The notes below the pieces were generated by a model. The model worked only from the letters and a program-made list of their open reading frames with translations, was not told where the DNA came from and searched no databases. A DNA stretch of 64,000 nt from Lysobacter defluvii IMMIB APB-9 = DSM 18482 (GTDB lineage Bacteria; Pseudomonadota; Gammaproteobacteria; Xanthomonadales; Xanthomonadaceae), in contig NZ_AUHT01000005.1 in NCBI RefSeq assembly GCF_000423325.1, forward strand, positions 124,001 to 188,000, written 5' to 3'. Every line of letters begins with the position of its first letter. Positions within the stretch are counted from its first letter, which is position 1. Positions 26,704-37,546 of this stretch are shown here, piece by piece. Both the position numbers and the translations under genes were made by a program.

Positions 26704-27261
26704 ATGCTCAACGAGATCAAGAAGGACGCCCAGACCCGCATGAACAAGAGCGTCGAGTCGCTGCGCGACGCCCTGGTCAAGGTCCGGACGGGGCGCGCCA
26801 ACACCGCGCTGGTCGACCACATCAAGGTCAACTACTACGGTTCGGACATGCCGCTCTCCCAGGTCGCCAGCGTCGCCGTCAGTGACTCGCGCTCGCTCAC
26901 CATCACCCCGTGGGAAAAGCCGATGGTCTCCGCGGTCGAGAAGGCCATCATCAACTCCGACCTGGGCCTGACCCCCAACACCGCCGGCACGGTGATCCGC
27001 ATCAACCTGCCCGCCCTGACCGAGGAGCGCCGCAAGGAGCTCACCAAGGTCGTGCACGCCGAGGGCGAGAACGCCAAGGTCGCGATCCGCAACATCCGCC
27101 GCGATGCCAACAACCAGTTCCGCGAGCTGCTGAAGGAGAAGGAAGTCTCCGAGGACGACGTGCGCCGCAGCGAGGAAGAGGTGCAGAAGATCACCGACGC
27201 GGCGATCAAGGACGTCGACGAGGTGGTCCGGGCCAAGGAGCAGGAGCTGATGGCGGTCTGA
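26704..27261 (+). CDS. frr: Ribosome recycling factor
   Basis: Splits post-termination ribosomes with EF-G. It has 185 residues, exactly the usual length. Diagnostic stretches are [20 protein letters not shown] and [22 protein letters not shown] possible -10 TATACT lies at 26666-26671 in the 72-base gap after pyrH; the -35 is unclear. Confidence 0.97.
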   Translation: MLNEIKKDAQTRMNKSVESLRDALVKVRTGRANTALVDHIKVNYYGSDMPLSQVASVAVSDSRSLTITPWEKPMVSAVEKAIINSDLGLTPNTAGTVIRINLPALTEERRKELTKVVHAEGENAKVAIRNIRRDANNQFRELLKEKEVSEDDVRRSEEEVQKITDAAIKDVDEVVRAKEQELMAV

Positions 27262-27283
27262 CGGCCTCGCCGTTGCTGCCGCC

Positions 27284-28048
27284 ATGGCCGGATCCCCAGC
27301 CAACCCGCGACTGCCCCGCCACCTCGCCGTCATCATGGACGGCAACGGGCGCTGGGCCGAGCGCCGCCGCCGGCCGCGCGCCGTCGGCCACCGCGCCGGT
27401 GCGCGGGCGGTCAACACCTGCATCGACTTCTGCCTGGAGCGCGGCATCCCCGCGCTGACGCTGTTCGCCTTCTCCAGCGAGAACTGGGGTCGGCCTCAGG
27501 ACGAGGTCGGCGCGCTGATGAAGCTGTTCATGAACGCGCTCGAGCGCGAGGTGGACGAGCTCAACCGGCGCGGCGTGCAGGTCCGCTTCATCGGCGAACG
27601 CGAACGTTTCTCCGCGGCGATCCGCGAGCGCATGGCGCATGCCGAGGCGCTGACCCGCGGGAACGGCCGGCTGGTGCTCACCATTGCCGCGAGCTACGGG
27701 GGACGCTGGGACATCACCAACGCCGCGCGCTCCCTGGCCGCGGATGCCGCGGCCGGGCGCCTGGACCCCGCGTCCATCGACGAGGCGATGCTCGGATCGC
27801 GCCTGTCCCTGTCCGACCTGCCCGCGCCGGACCTGTTCATCCGCACCGGCGGGGACATGCGCACCAGCAACTTCCTGCTGTGGCAGATGGCCTACACCGA
27901 ACTGTGGTTCACCGATGTGTTGTGGCCGGAGCTGGACGCGGCGACACTCCAGTCCGCGCTCGACGACTACGCCGGCCGCGAACGCCGTTTCGGGCTGACC
28001 GGGGCCCAGAGCCGGGAACACGCCACCGCCCAGGAGCCCGCCCGATGA
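27284..28048 (+). CDS. uppS: Undecaprenyl diphosphate synthase
   Basis: cis-Prenyltransferase making the C55 lipid carrier for peptidoglycan and O-antigen. It has 254 residues. The pyrophosphate-binding loop [16 protein letters not shown] has the catalytic Asp; [11 protein letters not shown] and [16 protein letters not shown] complete the active site. The stop overlaps the cdsA start by 4 bases (ATGA). Confidence 0.96.
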   Translation: MAGSPANPRLPRHLAVIMDGNGRWAERRRRPRAVGHRAGARAVNTCIDFCLERGIPALTLFAFSSENWGRPQDEVGALMKLFMNALEREVDELNRRGVQVRFIGERERFSAAIRERMAHAEALTRGNGRLVLTIAASYGGRWDITNAARSLAADAAAGRLDPASIDEAMLGSRLSLSDLPAPDLFIRTGGDMRTSNFLLWQMAYTELWFTDVLWPELDAATLQSALDDYAGRERRFGLTGAQSREHATAQEPAR

Positions 28049-28881
28049 CCCGAATCCGCCTCCTCACGTCACTGGTCATGGCGCCCGTCGCGATCGCCGC
28101 GATCCTGCTGCTGCCCACGGGCTGGATGATGGCGCTGGCCGCCGTGGTCCTGCTGCTGGGCCTGTGGGAATGGCTGGAGCTGTCGGGCGTGGAGGACAGC
28201 CTGGCGCGCTCGGCGCTGCTGGCCGCGCACCTGGCGGTGATGGTCGGGCTGGTCTGGGCCTCGCGCAGCGGCGAGGGCCTGAGCCTGGTGCTGTTCCTGC
28301 TGGCCAGCTTCCTCGGCGTGGCCTGGTGGCTCGCCTCGCTGATGTGGCTGCGCAACTTCAACTTCGCCAGCACGCCCGACGGCTACTCGCGCATGATCAA
28401 GCTGGCCGCGGGGGCGCTGGCGATGATCCCGGCCTGGGCGGCGGTCGGCTATATCCACGGTGGCGAGCCGCACGGCGACCGCTGGCTGCTGGTGGCGCTG
28501 TTCGTGGTCTGGGGCGCGGACACGGGCGCCTATTTCGTGGGCCGCCGCTTCGGCCGCCGCAAGCTGGCGCCGCGGGTGAGCCCCAACAAGACCCTGGAAG
28601 GACTCGCCGGGGGACTGCTGGTGGGCGTCGGCGTCGGCCTGCTGGTCGCGCTGAGCACCGGCATCCCGGCTTCCCGCCTGCCGGGCCTGGCCCTGGTGTG
28701 CGTGGTCGCCGCACTGTTCTCGGTGGTGGGCGACCTGTTCGAGAGCCTCCTCAAGCGCCACGCCGGGGTGAAGGACTCCGGCCGGCTGATCCCGGGCCAT
28801 GGCGGCGTCCTCGACCGCGTCGACGGCGTCCTGGCCGCCCTGCCCGCCTTCGCCGTCGGCAAGGCCATGCTGGGGCTGTGA
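28045..28881 (+). CDS. cdsA: Phosphatidate cytidylyltransferase
   Basis: Integral membrane enzyme forming CDP-diacylglycerol. It has 278 residues with about eight hydrophobic helices. The C-terminal family signature is intact: the stretch [19 protein letters not shown] followed by [14 protein letters not shown], as is the preceding [16 protein letters not shown] and SPNKTLEG. Overlaps uppS by 4 bases and dxr by 4. Confidence 0.95.
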   Translation: MTRIRLLTSLVMAPVAIAAILLLPTGWMMALAAVVLLLGLWEWLELSGVEDSLARSALLAAHLAVMVGLVWASRSGEGLSLVLFLLASFLGVAWWLASLMWLRNFNFASTPDGYSRMIKLAAGALAMIPAWAAVGYIHGGEPHGDRWLLVALFVVWGADTGAYFVGRRFGRRKLAPRVSPNKTLEGLAGGLLVGVGVGLLVALSTGIPASRLPGLALVCVVAALFSVVGDLFESLLKRHAGVKDSGRLIPGHGGVLDRVDGVLAALPAFAVGKAMLGL

Positions 28882-30113
28882 ACACCTTCGCGGCCAACCC
28901 GCAGCGCGTCGCGGTGCTGGGAGCGACCGGCTCCATCGGCACCTCCGCGCTGGACGTGATCGGCCGCCATCCCGACCGGCTGCGTGCCACGGTGCTGGCC
29001 GCCGGCTGCAACGTGGAGGCACTGCTGTCGCTATGCAGGCGGCACCGACCGCTGCACGCGGTGGTCGCCGACGAGGATTGCTTCGAAGCCCTCCGCGACG
29101 GCCTGCGCGAGGCGGGGCTGGACACGCGCGCCCACGCCGGCGCCGGCGCCATCGAGGAACTGGCCGCCAGTGGCGAGTGCGACACGGTCGTGGCCGCGAT
29201 CGTCGGCGCCGCCGGCCTGCCCTCGACCCTGGCCGCGGCCCGCTCAGGCAAGCGCCTGTTGCTCGCCAACAAGGAGTCGCTGGTGCTGGCCGGCGAGCTG
29301 CTGATGGCCGCCGCGCGCGAGGGCGGCGCCACGGTGATCCCGATCGACAGCGAGCACAACGCCATCTTCCAGTGCCTGCCACCGCAGCCGGCCGGGAACG
29401 GCAACGCGGGGCTCCCCGACGAAGCGATGCGGGCGCAGGTGGCGCGGCTGGTACTCACCGCGTCGGGCGGGCCGTTCCGCGGCCGCAACCGCGACAGCCT
29501 CCGCCAGGTCACGGTGGAGCAGGCGGTCGACCATCCCAACTGGTCGATGGGCCCGAAGATCTCGGTGGATTCCGCGACCCTGATGAACAAGGGGCTGGAA
29601 GTCATTGAGGCGCACCACCTGTTCGGCCTGCCGGGCAGCCGGATCGACGTGCTGGTGCACCCGCAGAGCCTGGTGCACTCGATGGTGGAGTTCGTGGACG
29701 GCTCGACCATGGCCCAGCTCGGACTGCCCGACATGCGCACCGCGCTGGCGGTCGGCTTCGCCTGGCCCGACCGGATCGGATCCGGTGTCGGCGGGCTCGA
29801 CCTGCTCGCCTGCGGGGGGCGGCTGGACTTCGAGCCGCCGGACACCGCCGCATTCCCCTGCCTCGCCCTCGCCTTCCGCGCACTGGAGGCGGGCGGGACC
29901 GCGCCGGCCGTGCTCAATGCCGCCAACGAGGTCGCCGTTTCAGCCTTTCTTCAGCGCCGGGTGGGTTTCCTGTCGATTGCCGCGCTGGTCGAGGAGACCC
30001 TTGCCGCCCTTCCCGCCACCGCCGCCGGCTCGCTCGAGGTCCTGCGCGAGGCCGATGCCGCCGCCCGCCGCCACGTCGGCGCGCTGGTCGCCGATGCACC
30101 GGTGCCGGCGTGA
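28878..30113 (+). CDS. dxr: 1-deoxy-D-xylulose 5-phosphate reductoisomerase
   Basis: Second step of the MEP isoprenoid pathway (DXP to MEP, NADPH). It has 411 residues from a GTG start at 28878, which overlaps the cdsA stop (GTGA). NADPH-binding [16 protein letters not shown] is at residues 13-28. Active-site motifs are [23 protein letters not shown] (metal Asp/Glu), SGGPFRG and [22 protein letters not shown]. The following gene, rseP, is 24 bases away. Confidence 0.96.
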   Translation: MNTFAANPQRVAVLGATGSIGTSALDVIGRHPDRLRATVLAAGCNVEALLSLCRRHRPLHAVVADEDCFEALRDGLREAGLDTRAHAGAGAIEELAASGECDTVVAAIVGAAGLPSTLAAARSGKRLLLANKESLVLAGELLMAAAREGGATVIPIDSEHNAIFQCLPPQPAGNGNAGLPDEAMRAQVARLVLTASGGPFRGRNRDSLRQVTVEQAVDHPNWSMGPKISVDSATLMNKGLEVIEAHHLFGLPGSRIDVLVHPQSLVHSMVEFVDGSTMAQLGLPDMRTALAVGFAWPDRIGSGVGGLDLLACGGRLDFEPPDTAAFPCLALAFRALEAGGTAPAVLNAANEVAVSAFLQRRVGFLSIAALVEETLAALPATAAGSLEVLREADAAARRHVGALVADAPVPA

Positions 30114-30137
30114 CCGCGCCTGCCCGGGAGTGCACCC

Positions 30138-31499
30138 ATGAGTGAGCTGCTGGGGTCCATCTGGTGGCTGGTGGTCGCGCTCGGCCTGCTGGTCACCTTC
30201 CACGAGTTCGGGCACTTCTGGGTCGCGCGCCGTTGCGGGGTGAAGGTGCTGCGCTTCTCGGTCGGCTTCGGCCGTGCACTCTGGAAGCGCACCGGACGGG
30301 ACGGGACCGAGTACGTCATCGCGATGCTGCCGCTGGGCGGCTACGTGAAGATGCTCGACGAACGCGAGCAGGACATCCCGCCCGAACTGGCGGACCAGGC
30401 GTTCAACCGCAAGAGCGTGTGGCAGCGCATCGCCATCGTGGCCGCGGGACCCGCCGCCAACCTGCTGCTGTGCGTCGGCCTGCTGTGGGCGATGTTCGTG
30501 ATCGGCCGCCCCGACTACGCGCCGGTGGTCGGGGAGGTCCAGGGGATCGCCGCCGAGGCCGGCCTGGAGCGCGGCGACACCGTACTGGCGGTGGGCGAGC
30601 GCGCCACGCCGACCTGGAGCGAGGTCCACATGGCGCTGATCCCGGCCGCCCTGGACCGGGCCGACGTCCCGCTCACCCTCCAGGCGGGCGAGTCCGGCAC
30701 CCCGCGTTCGGTGTCGCTGCCGCTGTCGCGGCTTCCGTCGGAAATCGACGAGCGCCGGGTGCTGGACGAGATCGGGCTGGCCCCGCGCCACATGTCGGTG
30801 CCCCCGGTGGTCGGCCGCGTGGAACCGGGCAGTGCCGCGTGGGGCGTGCTGGCCGAAGGCGACCGCATCACCGCGATCGACGCGACGGCGGTCGACGAGT
30901 GGAGCGACATCGGCCCGCTGGTGCAGGCGCTCGGCCGCCGCGGCGGCAAGGCCATGGTGGAGGTCGAGCGCGACGGCGAGCGGCTGGCGCTGGAGATCGA
31001 ACCCGCGCGCGCGGACGGCGACGGCGGCCCGCGCTGGGTGCTGGGCGTGGCGGCCGCACGGCCGCAGCTTCCCGACAAGGACGCGCTGCTGCGCTACGGC
31101 CCCCTGGACGCCGTCCCGGCCGCGCTTGCCGAGGGCTGGCACCAGGCCGGCGAACTGGTGGCGATGATCGGCCGTGCGTTCACCGGCCGGGTCGCGGTGG
31201 AAAACACCGTCGCCGGCCCCGTCACCATCGCCCGCGCGGCCAACGCCTACGCCGACCAGGGCGCCGCATGGTTCCTGTCCCTGCTGGCCCTGCTCTCGCT
31301 GAGCCTGGGCATCCTCAACCTGCTGCCGATCCCGGTCTTGGACGGCGGTCACCTGCTGTATTACCTTATCGAGCTGGTCAAGGGCAGCCCGGTCAGCGAA
31401 CGCGCGATGGTGGTGGGCCAGTACATCGGCCTGGCACTGGTGGCCGCCCTGATGGGACTGGCGTTCTACAACGACATCATCAACAACCTGGTGCGCTGA
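30138..31499 (+). CDS. rseP: Site-2 intramembrane zinc protease RseP
   Basis: Inner-membrane protease that releases the envelope-stress sigma factor sigma-E by second cleavage of RseA. It has 453 residues. HEFGH (residues 22-26) in the first transmembrane segment is the HExxH site. Two periplasmic PDZ-like domains are present (~115-200, ~205-295), then a C-terminal helix with NLLPIPVLDGGH supplying the third zinc ligand. Directly upstream of bamA, as in most gammaproteobacteria. Confidence 0.95.
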   Translation: MSELLGSIWWLVVALGLLVTFHEFGHFWVARRCGVKVLRFSVGFGRALWKRTGRDGTEYVIAMLPLGGYVKMLDEREQDIPPELADQAFNRKSVWQRIAIVAAGPAANLLLCVGLLWAMFVIGRPDYAPVVGEVQGIAAEAGLERGDTVLAVGERATPTWSEVHMALIPAALDRADVPLTLQAGESGTPRSVSLPLSRLPSEIDERRVLDEIGLAPRHMSVPPVVGRVEPGSAAWGVLAEGDRITAIDATAVDEWSDIGPLVQALGRRGGKAMVEVERDGERLALEIEPARADGDGGPRWVLGVAAARPQLPDKDALLRYGPLDAVPAALAEGWHQAGELVAMIGRAFTGRVAVENTVAGPVTIARAANAYADQGAAWFLSLLALLSLSLGILNLLPIPVLDGGHLLYYLIELVKGSPVSERAMVVGQYIGLALVAALMGLAFYNDIINNLVR

Positions 31500-31593
31500 T
31501 GTCGCCCCTCCGTCAAGGTCCTGCCCCCACCCCGAGACCTGCCCCGATGTGGCGCCAACCCTGCTGGCGCCGCGTGAGACCGAACCGGACGTG

Positions 31594-34083
31594 ATGATGA
31601 CGCGACCCCTTTCCCGCCGCATGCTCGCCGTTGCCCTGGCCACGGCACTGTCCTCCACCCCGGCGCTGGTCGCCGTGGCGCAGGACACGTCGTTCGCGAC
31701 TGCGACCGCCCCCTTCACCGTGAGCGACATCCGCGTCGACGGCCTGCAGCGCATCTCCGCCGGCACGGTGTTCACCTACCTGCCCATCGAGCGCGGCGAC
31801 ACCGTCGACCAGGCCTCGGCCGGCGAGGCGATCCGGGCCCTGTATGCCACCGGCTTCTTCGAGGACGTCAGCGTCGGCCGGCAGGGCGACATCCTGGTCG
31901 TCACCGTGACCGAGCGGCCCGCGATCAACACGCTCAGCATCACCGGCAACAAGGACATCAAGACCGAGGACCTGATGAAGGGCCTCAACGAGCTGGGCCT
32001 GTCGGAAGGCAACACCTTCGATCGCCTCGACCTGGACCGGGTCACCCAGGAGCTCACCCGCCAGTACAACAACCGCGGCAAGTACAACGTCACCGTGACG
32101 CCCACGGTGTCGCCGCTGCCGCGCAACCGGGTCGACGTCACCATCGCCATCGTCGAGGGCGACGCCGCGCGCATCCGCCACATCAACCTCATCGGCAACG
32201 AGGTGTTCGAGGAGGAGGACATCCTCGACACGTGGGAGTCGGGCGAGCACAACTGGCTGAGCTGGTACCGCCGCGACGCCCAGTACTCGCGCGAGAAGCT
32301 GGCCGGCGACCTGGAAAAGCTCAACAACTACTACCTCGACCGCGGCTACGCCGACTTCAGCATCGACTCCCAGCAGGTCGCGATCAGCCCCGACAAGCAG
32401 GACATGTTCCTCACCGTCGGCCTGACCGAGGGCGAGCAGTACACCGTCTCCTCGGTCGAGCTCACCGGCGATACCGTGCTGCCGCGCGAGCGGGTCGAGA
32501 ACATGCTGCTGGTGCGCGCCGACCAGACCTTCTCGCGCAGCCTGCTGGAGCTGAGCGCGGACACCATCACCGCCGCGCTGGCCAACATCGGCTACGCGTT
32601 CGCGCAGGTGAACCCGATCCCGGACATCAACCGCGAAGACCGCACCGTCGCGATCAACATGCAGGTGATCCCGGGCCCCCGCGTCAACGTGCGCCGGGTC
32701 GAGTTCAAGGGCAACGCGCGCACCGCCGACGAGGTGCTGCGCCGCGAAATGCGCCAGTTCGAGGGCTCCTGGTACTCGCAGGCCGCAATCGACCGTTCCA
32801 AGATCCGCCTCCAGGGCCTGGGCTACTTCGACACCGTCGAGGTGGAGACCCGCCCGGTGCCGGGCAGCAACGACCAGGTGGACGTGGTCTACACGGTCAA
32901 CGAGGTCGCCGCGGGCAGCTTCGTGTTCGGCGTCGGCTACTCGCAGCTGGCCGGTCTGAGCACCCAGATCCAGCTGTCGCAGAACAACTTCCTGGGCAGC
33001 GGCAACCGCATTGCGGTGCAGGCGCAGCGCAACGATTACCTGCAGCGCTACGACTTCCAGTTCATGAACCCCTACTTCACCGACAACGGGGTTTCGCTGG
33101 GCTACAACCTGCGCTGGAGCGAGTTCGACAACTCCGACTTCAACACCGCGCAGTACTCCAACACCAGCGGGATGGCGCAGGCGGTGATGGGGATCCCGAT
33201 CAGCGAGACGGACTCGATCACCGCGCTGCTGGGCATCGACCGCAACCAGATCTTCGCCTACCGCGGCTACACCCCGGACTCGATCGTCGACTACATCGAC
33301 GCGGTCGGCCAGCGCACCTTCCACGCCTGGCGTGGCGAGATCGGCTGGGGCCGCAACACGCTCAACAGCGCCCTGACCCCGACCCGCGGCACCCTGCAGC
33401 GGATCTGGCTGGAGGCCACCCTGCCCGGCTCCACGGTCGAGTACTACAAGATCAACTACAACTGGTCGAAATTCTGGCCGCTCAGCCGCCACCTGGTGCT
33501 CAACACCCGCGCCGAGCTGGGCTACGGCGACAGCTACGGCGACAAGTTCATCCGGGACGTGTGCTTCACCCCCGGAAGCAACGTCGACCATGACAACGAC
33601 CCGAGCACGCCGCCGGTGTTCCAGCCCGGCCCGGACCCGAGCGAGCCCTGCACACCGGACTCGCCCGACTACGCCCGGACCATCGAGGCCGACGGCCTGC
33701 CGTTCTTCGAGAACTTCTACGTCGGCGGCACGCGCTCGGTGCGCGGTTTCGACGACAACACGCTGGGTCCGCGCGAGGCGGCCTTCGGCAGCGCCTACCT
33801 GCAGCCGATCGGCGGCTCGCTCAAGACCGTCGGCTCGGTGGAGATGTTCTTCCCGACGCTGATCGAGAGCAACGCCGCGCGGGTGTCGGCCTTCGTCGAC
33901 TTCGGCAACGTCTACAAGGACTTCGACAGCTGGGATGCCGGGGAGCTGCGGGCCTCCACCGGCGTGGCGATGATGTGGCGCTCGCCGATGGGTCCGATCT
34001 CCATCAGCTACGCGTACCCGATCAAGAAGGAAGACGGCGACGAGCTCGAGCGCCTGCAGTTCACCTTCGGCGGCACGTTCTGA
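31594..34083 (+). CDS. bamA: Outer-membrane protein assembly factor BamA
   Basis: Omp85 protein that inserts beta-barrels into the outer membrane. It has 829 residues from 31594 (MMTRPLSRR; the next ATG, 31597, is equally possible). The signal peptide ends near AQDTSF. Five POTRA domains span ~35-440 (first: FTVSDIRVDGLQRISAGTVF), then a 16-strand barrel with the lid-loop motif SVRGFDDNTLGPRE and a C-terminal Phe. Just before that loop lies a ~45-residue acidic, Pro-rich insertion with two Cys (CFTPGSNVDHDNDPSTPP region), probably a long surface loop. Confidence 0.96.
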   Translation: MMTRPLSRRMLAVALATALSSTPALVAVAQDTSFATATAPFTVSDIRVDGLQRISAGTVFTYLPIERGDTVDQASAGEAIRALYATGFFEDVSVGRQGDILVVTVTERPAINTLSITGNKDIKTEDLMKGLNELGLSEGNTFDRLDLDRVTQELTRQYNNRGKYNVTVTPTVSPLPRNRVDVTIAIVEGDAARIRHINLIGNEVFEEEDILDTWESGEHNWLSWYRRDAQYSREKLAGDLEKLNNYYLDRGYADFSIDSQQVAISPDKQDMFLTVGLTEGEQYTVSSVELTGDTVLPRERVENMLLVRADQTFSRSLLELSADTITAALANIGYAFAQVNPIPDINREDRTVAINMQVIPGPRVNVRRVEFKGNARTADEVLRREMRQFEGSWYSQAAIDRSKIRLQGLGYFDTVEVETRPVPGSNDQVDVVYTVNEVAAGSFVFGVGYSQLAGLSTQIQLSQNNFLGSGNRIAVQAQRNDYLQRYDFQFMNPYFTDNGVSLGYNLRWSEFDNSDFNTAQYSNTSGMAQAVMGIPISETDSITALLGIDRNQIFAYRGYTPDSIVDYIDAVGQRTFHAWRGEIGWGRNTLNSALTPTRGTLQRIWLEATLPGSTVEYYKINYNWSKFWPLSRHLVLNTRAELGYGDSYGDKFIRDVCFTPGSNVDHDNDPSTPPVFQPGPDPSEPCTPDSPDYARTIEADGLPFFENFYVGGTRSVRGFDDNTLGPREAAFGSAYLQPIGGSLKTVGSVEMFFPTLIESNAARVSAFVDFGNVYKDFDSWDAGELRASTGVAMMWRSPMGPISISYAYPIKKEDGDELERLQFTFGGTF

Positions 34084-34093
34084 CGGCCGCGCC

Positions 34094-35143
34094 ATGGCCG
34101 CCACCCGGTCCCCCCAGGTCGTAGCAGGGCTGGCCGAGCGCTTCGGCCTGCAGGTGCACGGCGATGCTTCGGTGGAGATCACCGGCGTGGGCACCCTCGC
34201 CCGCGCCGGCGCGGGACAGCTGTCGTTCCTGGCCAACCCGAAGTACCGCGGCCAACTGTCGGAGACCGGCGCGGCCGCCGTGGTGATGCGCCCGGCGGAC
34301 GCGGAGGGCTTCACGGGCACCGCGCTGCTATCGCCCGATCCCTACGTCGCTTTCGCGAAGATCGCCGCGCTGTTCGAGCCCCGCCAGGCCCGCGAACCCG
34401 GGATACATCCGGCCGCGTACGTGGATCCCTCCGCAACCGTGGACCCGGGCGCAAGCATCGGTGCGTTCACCAGCATCGGCGCGCGCAGCCGCGTCGAGGC
34501 CGGGGCCGTGCTCGGACCCGGTTGCGTCGTGGGCGAGGACTGCGTGGTCGGCGCCGGCTCCGAGCTGGTGGCCCGGGTCACCCTGGTCACCCGCGTCCGG
34601 CTGGGCCGTCGGGTCCGGATCCACCCGGGCGCGGTGCTGGGCGCGGACGGCTTCGGCCTGGCGATGGACCGTGGCGGCGACGCCGAGCCGCACTGGATCA
34701 AGGTTCCGCAGCTGGGCGGGGTGGTGGTCGGCGACGACTGCGAGATCGGCGCGAACACCTGCATCGACCGCGGCGCGATCGAGGACACCGAGCTGGGCCG
34801 CGACGTCCGGCTGGACAACCTGATCCAGGTCGCCCACAACGTCCGGATCGGCGACCATACCGCCATCGCCGGATGCACGGCCATCGCCGGCAGCACCCGC
34901 ATCGGCCGGTACTGCATGATCGGCGGGGCGGTCGGCATCGCCGGCCACCTGGAGATCTGCGACCGGGTGGTGGTGACCGCCATGAGCCTGGTCAGCGGTT
35001 CCATCCGCGAACCCGGCGAGTACTCCTCCGGCACCGGCTTGATGGACAATCGCAGCTGGCGCCGCAACGCCGCCCGGTTCCGCCACCTCGACGAGATGGC
35101 CCGCAGGCTGCGCGCGATAGACACCCGAAAGGACAACGAATGA
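34094..35143 (+). CDS. lpxD: UDP-3-O-(3-hydroxyacyl)glucosamine N-acyltransferase
   Basis: Third committed step of lipid A synthesis, using hydroxyacyl-ACP. It has 349 residues. The N-terminal uridine-binding domain has [14 protein letters not shown]. The left-handed beta-helix has hexapeptide repeats from ~100 ([19 protein letters not shown]) and the catalytic His in [13 protein letters not shown]-terminal helix follows. Only 10 bases separate it from bamA; there is no skp (ompH) gene between them, unlike in E. coli. Confidence 0.96.
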   Translation: MAATRSPQVVAGLAERFGLQVHGDASVEITGVGTLARAGAGQLSFLANPKYRGQLSETGAAAVVMRPADAEGFTGTALLSPDPYVAFAKIAALFEPRQAREPGIHPAAYVDPSATVDPGASIGAFTSIGARSRVEAGAVLGPGCVVGEDCVVGAGSELVARVTLVTRVRLGRRVRIHPGAVLGADGFGLAMDRGGDAEPHWIKVPQLGGVVVGDDCEIGANTCIDRGAIEDTELGRDVRLDNLIQVAHNVRIGDHTAIAGCTAIAGSTRIGRYCMIGGAVGIAGHLEICDRVVVTAMSLVSGSIREPGEYSSGTGLMDNRSWRRNAARFRHLDEMARRLRAIDTRKDNE

Positions 35144-35601
35144 GCACCCCCTTCAAGTTGCCGGTCGACGTACCGACGATCCAGCACCTGCTGCCGCACC
35201 GCTACCCGTTCCTGCTGGTGGACCGGGTGGTCGAGCTGGAGCCCAACCACCGCGTGCTGGCCTACAAGAACGTCACCGCCAACGAGAACTTCTTCAACGG
35301 GCACTTCCCCGGCCAGCCGGTGATGCCGGGGGTGCTGGTGCTCGAGGCGCTGGCGCAGGCGGGCGGGCTGCTGACCCAGCTGTCGGTGCAGGGCAACACC
35401 GACGGCAAGCTGTTCTACCTGGTGAAGATCGACGGCGCGAAGTTCTCGCGCATGGTGGTGCCGGGCGACCGGCTGGACCTGGAGGTCACCCTCAAGCGCA
35501 CCATCCGCAACATGGCGCTGTACCAGGGCATCGCCCGGGTCGACGGCGAGCAGGCCGCGTGCGCCGACATCCTCTGCGCGGAGGTCGCCGCGCCGGCATG
35601 A
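35140..35601 (+). CDS. fabZ: 3-hydroxyacyl-ACP dehydratase FabZ
   Basis: Dehydrates beta-hydroxyacyl-ACP in fatty acid synthesis. It has 153 residues with a hot-dog fold. Catalytic His is in [14 protein letters not shown], and Glu is in the helix after [21 protein letters not shown]. The start overlaps the lpxD stop by 4 bases and the stop overlaps lpxA by 4, coupling phospholipid and lipid A precursor use. Confidence 0.96.
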   Translation: MSTPFKLPVDVPTIQHLLPHRYPFLLVDRVVELEPNHRVLAYKNVTANENFFNGHFPGQPVMPGVLVLEALAQAGGLLTQLSVQGNTDGKLFYLVKIDGAKFSRMVVPGDRLDLEVTLKRTIRNMALYQGIARVDGEQAACADILCAEVAAPA

Positions 35602-36383
35602 GCCAGCCCCTGGTCCACCCGTCGTCGATCGTCGAGCCGGGCGCCCGGCTGGGCGACGGGGTGCGCGTGGGTCCGTTCTGCTGGATCGGCGAGGACGTGG
35701 AGGTTGGCGAAGGGACGGTGTTCGGCCCGCACTGCACGGTGCAGGGACCGACCCGGATCGGCCCGCGCAACCGCTTCGTCGGCCACGTCGCCGTCGGCGG
35801 CGACCCGCAGGACAAGAAGTACCGGGGCGAACGCGTCGAGCTGGTCATCGGCGAGGGCAACACCTTCCGCGAATTCGTCACCCTCAACCGGGGCACCGGC
35901 GAGGGCGGCGGCTGCACGCGGATCGGCGACCGCAACTGGCTGCTGGCCTACACCCACATCGCGCACGACTGCATCGTCGGCAACGACTGCGTGTTCTCGA
36001 ACAACGCCACCCTCGCGGGCCACGTCACCGTGGGCGACCACGTGATCCTCAGCGGCTTCGCCGGGGTGCACCAGTTCTGCCGGATCGGGGCGCATGCATT
36101 CATCGGCATGGGTGCCTTCGTCAATGGCGACGTGCCCCCGTTCGTGATGGTCGCCCAGGAGGGCTACAGCCGGCCGCGCGGGATCAACGCCGAGGGCCTG
36201 AAGCGGCGCGGCTTCGATGCCCACCGCATCGCCGCGATCAAGCGCGCCTACCGGGCGCTGTACGTCTCCCAGGGCCCGCAGGAAGAGGCGCGCGAGCGCC
36301 TGTCCGCCCTGGCCGGCGAGAGCGCCGACGTGCGCGAGCTGCTGGACTTCATCGAGGCCGGCGAGCGGCCCCTGCTGCGATGA
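35598..36383 (+). CDS. lpxA: UDP-N-acetylglucosamine O-acyltransferase
   Basis: First step of lipid A synthesis. It has 261 residues from the ATG at 35598. The beta-helix has hexapeptide repeats ([20 protein letters not shown]) and the catalytic His in [14 protein letters not shown]. The C-terminal helical domain contains [12 protein letters not shown]. Overlaps fabZ and lpxB by 4 bases each. Confidence 0.97.
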   Translation: MSQPLVHPSSIVEPGARLGDGVRVGPFCWIGEDVEVGEGTVFGPHCTVQGPTRIGPRNRFVGHVAVGGDPQDKKYRGERVELVIGEGNTFREFVTLNRGTGEGGGCTRIGDRNWLLAYTHIAHDCIVGNDCVFSNNATLAGHVTVGDHVILSGFAGVHQFCRIGAHAFIGMGAFVNGDVPPFVMVAQEGYSRPRGINAEGLKRRGFDAHRIAAIKRAYRALYVSQGPQEEARERLSALAGESADVRELLDFIEAGERPLLR

Positions 36384-37546
36384 GCGCGAGGGTGCGCCGG
36401 GTCGCGCTGGTTGCCGGCGAGGCCTCCGGCGACCTGCTGGGCGCAGGCCTGGTGCAGGAGCTGCGAGAACGCTGGCCCGACGCCGAGTTCGCCGGCGTCG
36501 GCGGCCCGCAGATGCGCCAGGCCGGGATGGACACCTGGCACGATGCCGGCGAGCTGGCGGTCATGGGGCTTTCGGAGGTGCTGCGCCACCTGCCCCGCCT
36601 GCTGCGGCTGCGCTCCGGGCTGCGCCGGCGCCTGCTGGAATGGCAGCCGGACGTGATGGTCGGCATCGACGCACCGGACTTCAACCTGGGCCTGGAGCGC
36701 TGGCTCAAGCAGCGCGGCGTGCGCACCGTGCACTACGTCAGCCCTTCGGTGTGGGCCTGGCGCGAGAAGCGTGCACAGCAGATCGGCAAGAGCGCGGACA
36801 TGGTGCTGTGCCTGTTCCCGATGGAGCCGGCGATCTATGCCCGGCACGGCGTGGACGCGCGCTTCGTCGGCCACCCGCTGGCCGACGACATGCCGATGCG
36901 GCCGGACCGCGCGCGTGCCCGGGCGCGGCTTGGGCTGCTGGCGGAAGCACCGGTCCTGGCGGTCCTGCCCGGTTCCCGCCTGGGCGAGATCGCGCGGCTG
37001 GGGGCCGACTTCCTGCAGGCCGCCGGCCTGGTCGCCGAGGGGCTGCCCGGCCTGCAGGTGGTCATCCCCGCCGCGAACGCCGGCTGCCGGGCCGCCATCG
37101 AGCAGCTCCTGCAGTCCCACCCGCTGCCGGGGGCGCGGGTGATCGACGGCCAGGCACGGCACGCGATGGTGGCCAGCGACGTGGTCCTGCTCGCCTCCGG
37201 GACCGCGACCCTGGAGGCGATGCTCGCCAAGCGCCCGATGGTGGTCGGCTACCGGGTGGCCGGCAGCACCTACCGGCTGGTGAAGGGCCTGGGCATGCTC
37301 AAGGTCGACCACTACGCCCTGCCCAACGTTCTGGCCGGGGAGGAGCTCGTGCCCGAGCTGATGCAGGACCAATGCACGCCTGCCCTGCTCTCGGACGCGG
37401 TGTTGCGCTGGTTCCGCGAGCCGGCGGCGGTCGAGGCGCTGGTGCCGCGCTTCGACGCCATCCACCAAAGCCTGCAACGCGACGCCTCGGTCTACGCAGC
37501 GAGGGCGCTGGACGAGCTGTTGCGGGCGGAGCCGCCACGTGGCTGA
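36380..37546 (+). CDS. lpxB: Lipid A disaccharide synthase
   Basis: GT19 glycosyltransferase joining UDP-2,3-diacylglucosamine and lipid X. It has 388 residues. Conserved stretches are [43 protein letters not shown] and [15 protein letters not shown]. The stop overlaps the rnhB GTG start by 8 bases. Confidence 0.96.
   Translation: MSARVRRVALVAGEASGDLLGAGLVQELRERWPDAEFAGVGGPQMRQAGMDTWHDAGELAVMGLSEVLRHLPRLLRLRSGLRRRLLEWQPDVMVGIDAPDFNLGLERWLKQRGVRTVHYVSPSVWAWREKRAQQIGKSADMVLCLFPMEPAIYARHGVDARFVGHPLADDMPMRPDRARARARLGLLAEAPVLAVLPGSRLGEIARLGADFLQAAGLVAEGLPGLQVVIPAANAGCRAAIEQLLQSHPLPGARVIDGQARHAMVASDVVLLASGTATLEAMLAKRPMVVGYRVAGSTYRLVKGLGMLKVDHYALPNVLAGEELVPELMQDQCTPALLSDAVLRWFREPAAVEALVPRFDAIHQSLQRDASVYAARALDELLRAEPPRG

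Noticed and set aside
31513-34320. A minus-strand open frame of 935 codons
   Set aside because: Exact antisense of bamA with codon-phase shadow composition; bamA is certain.
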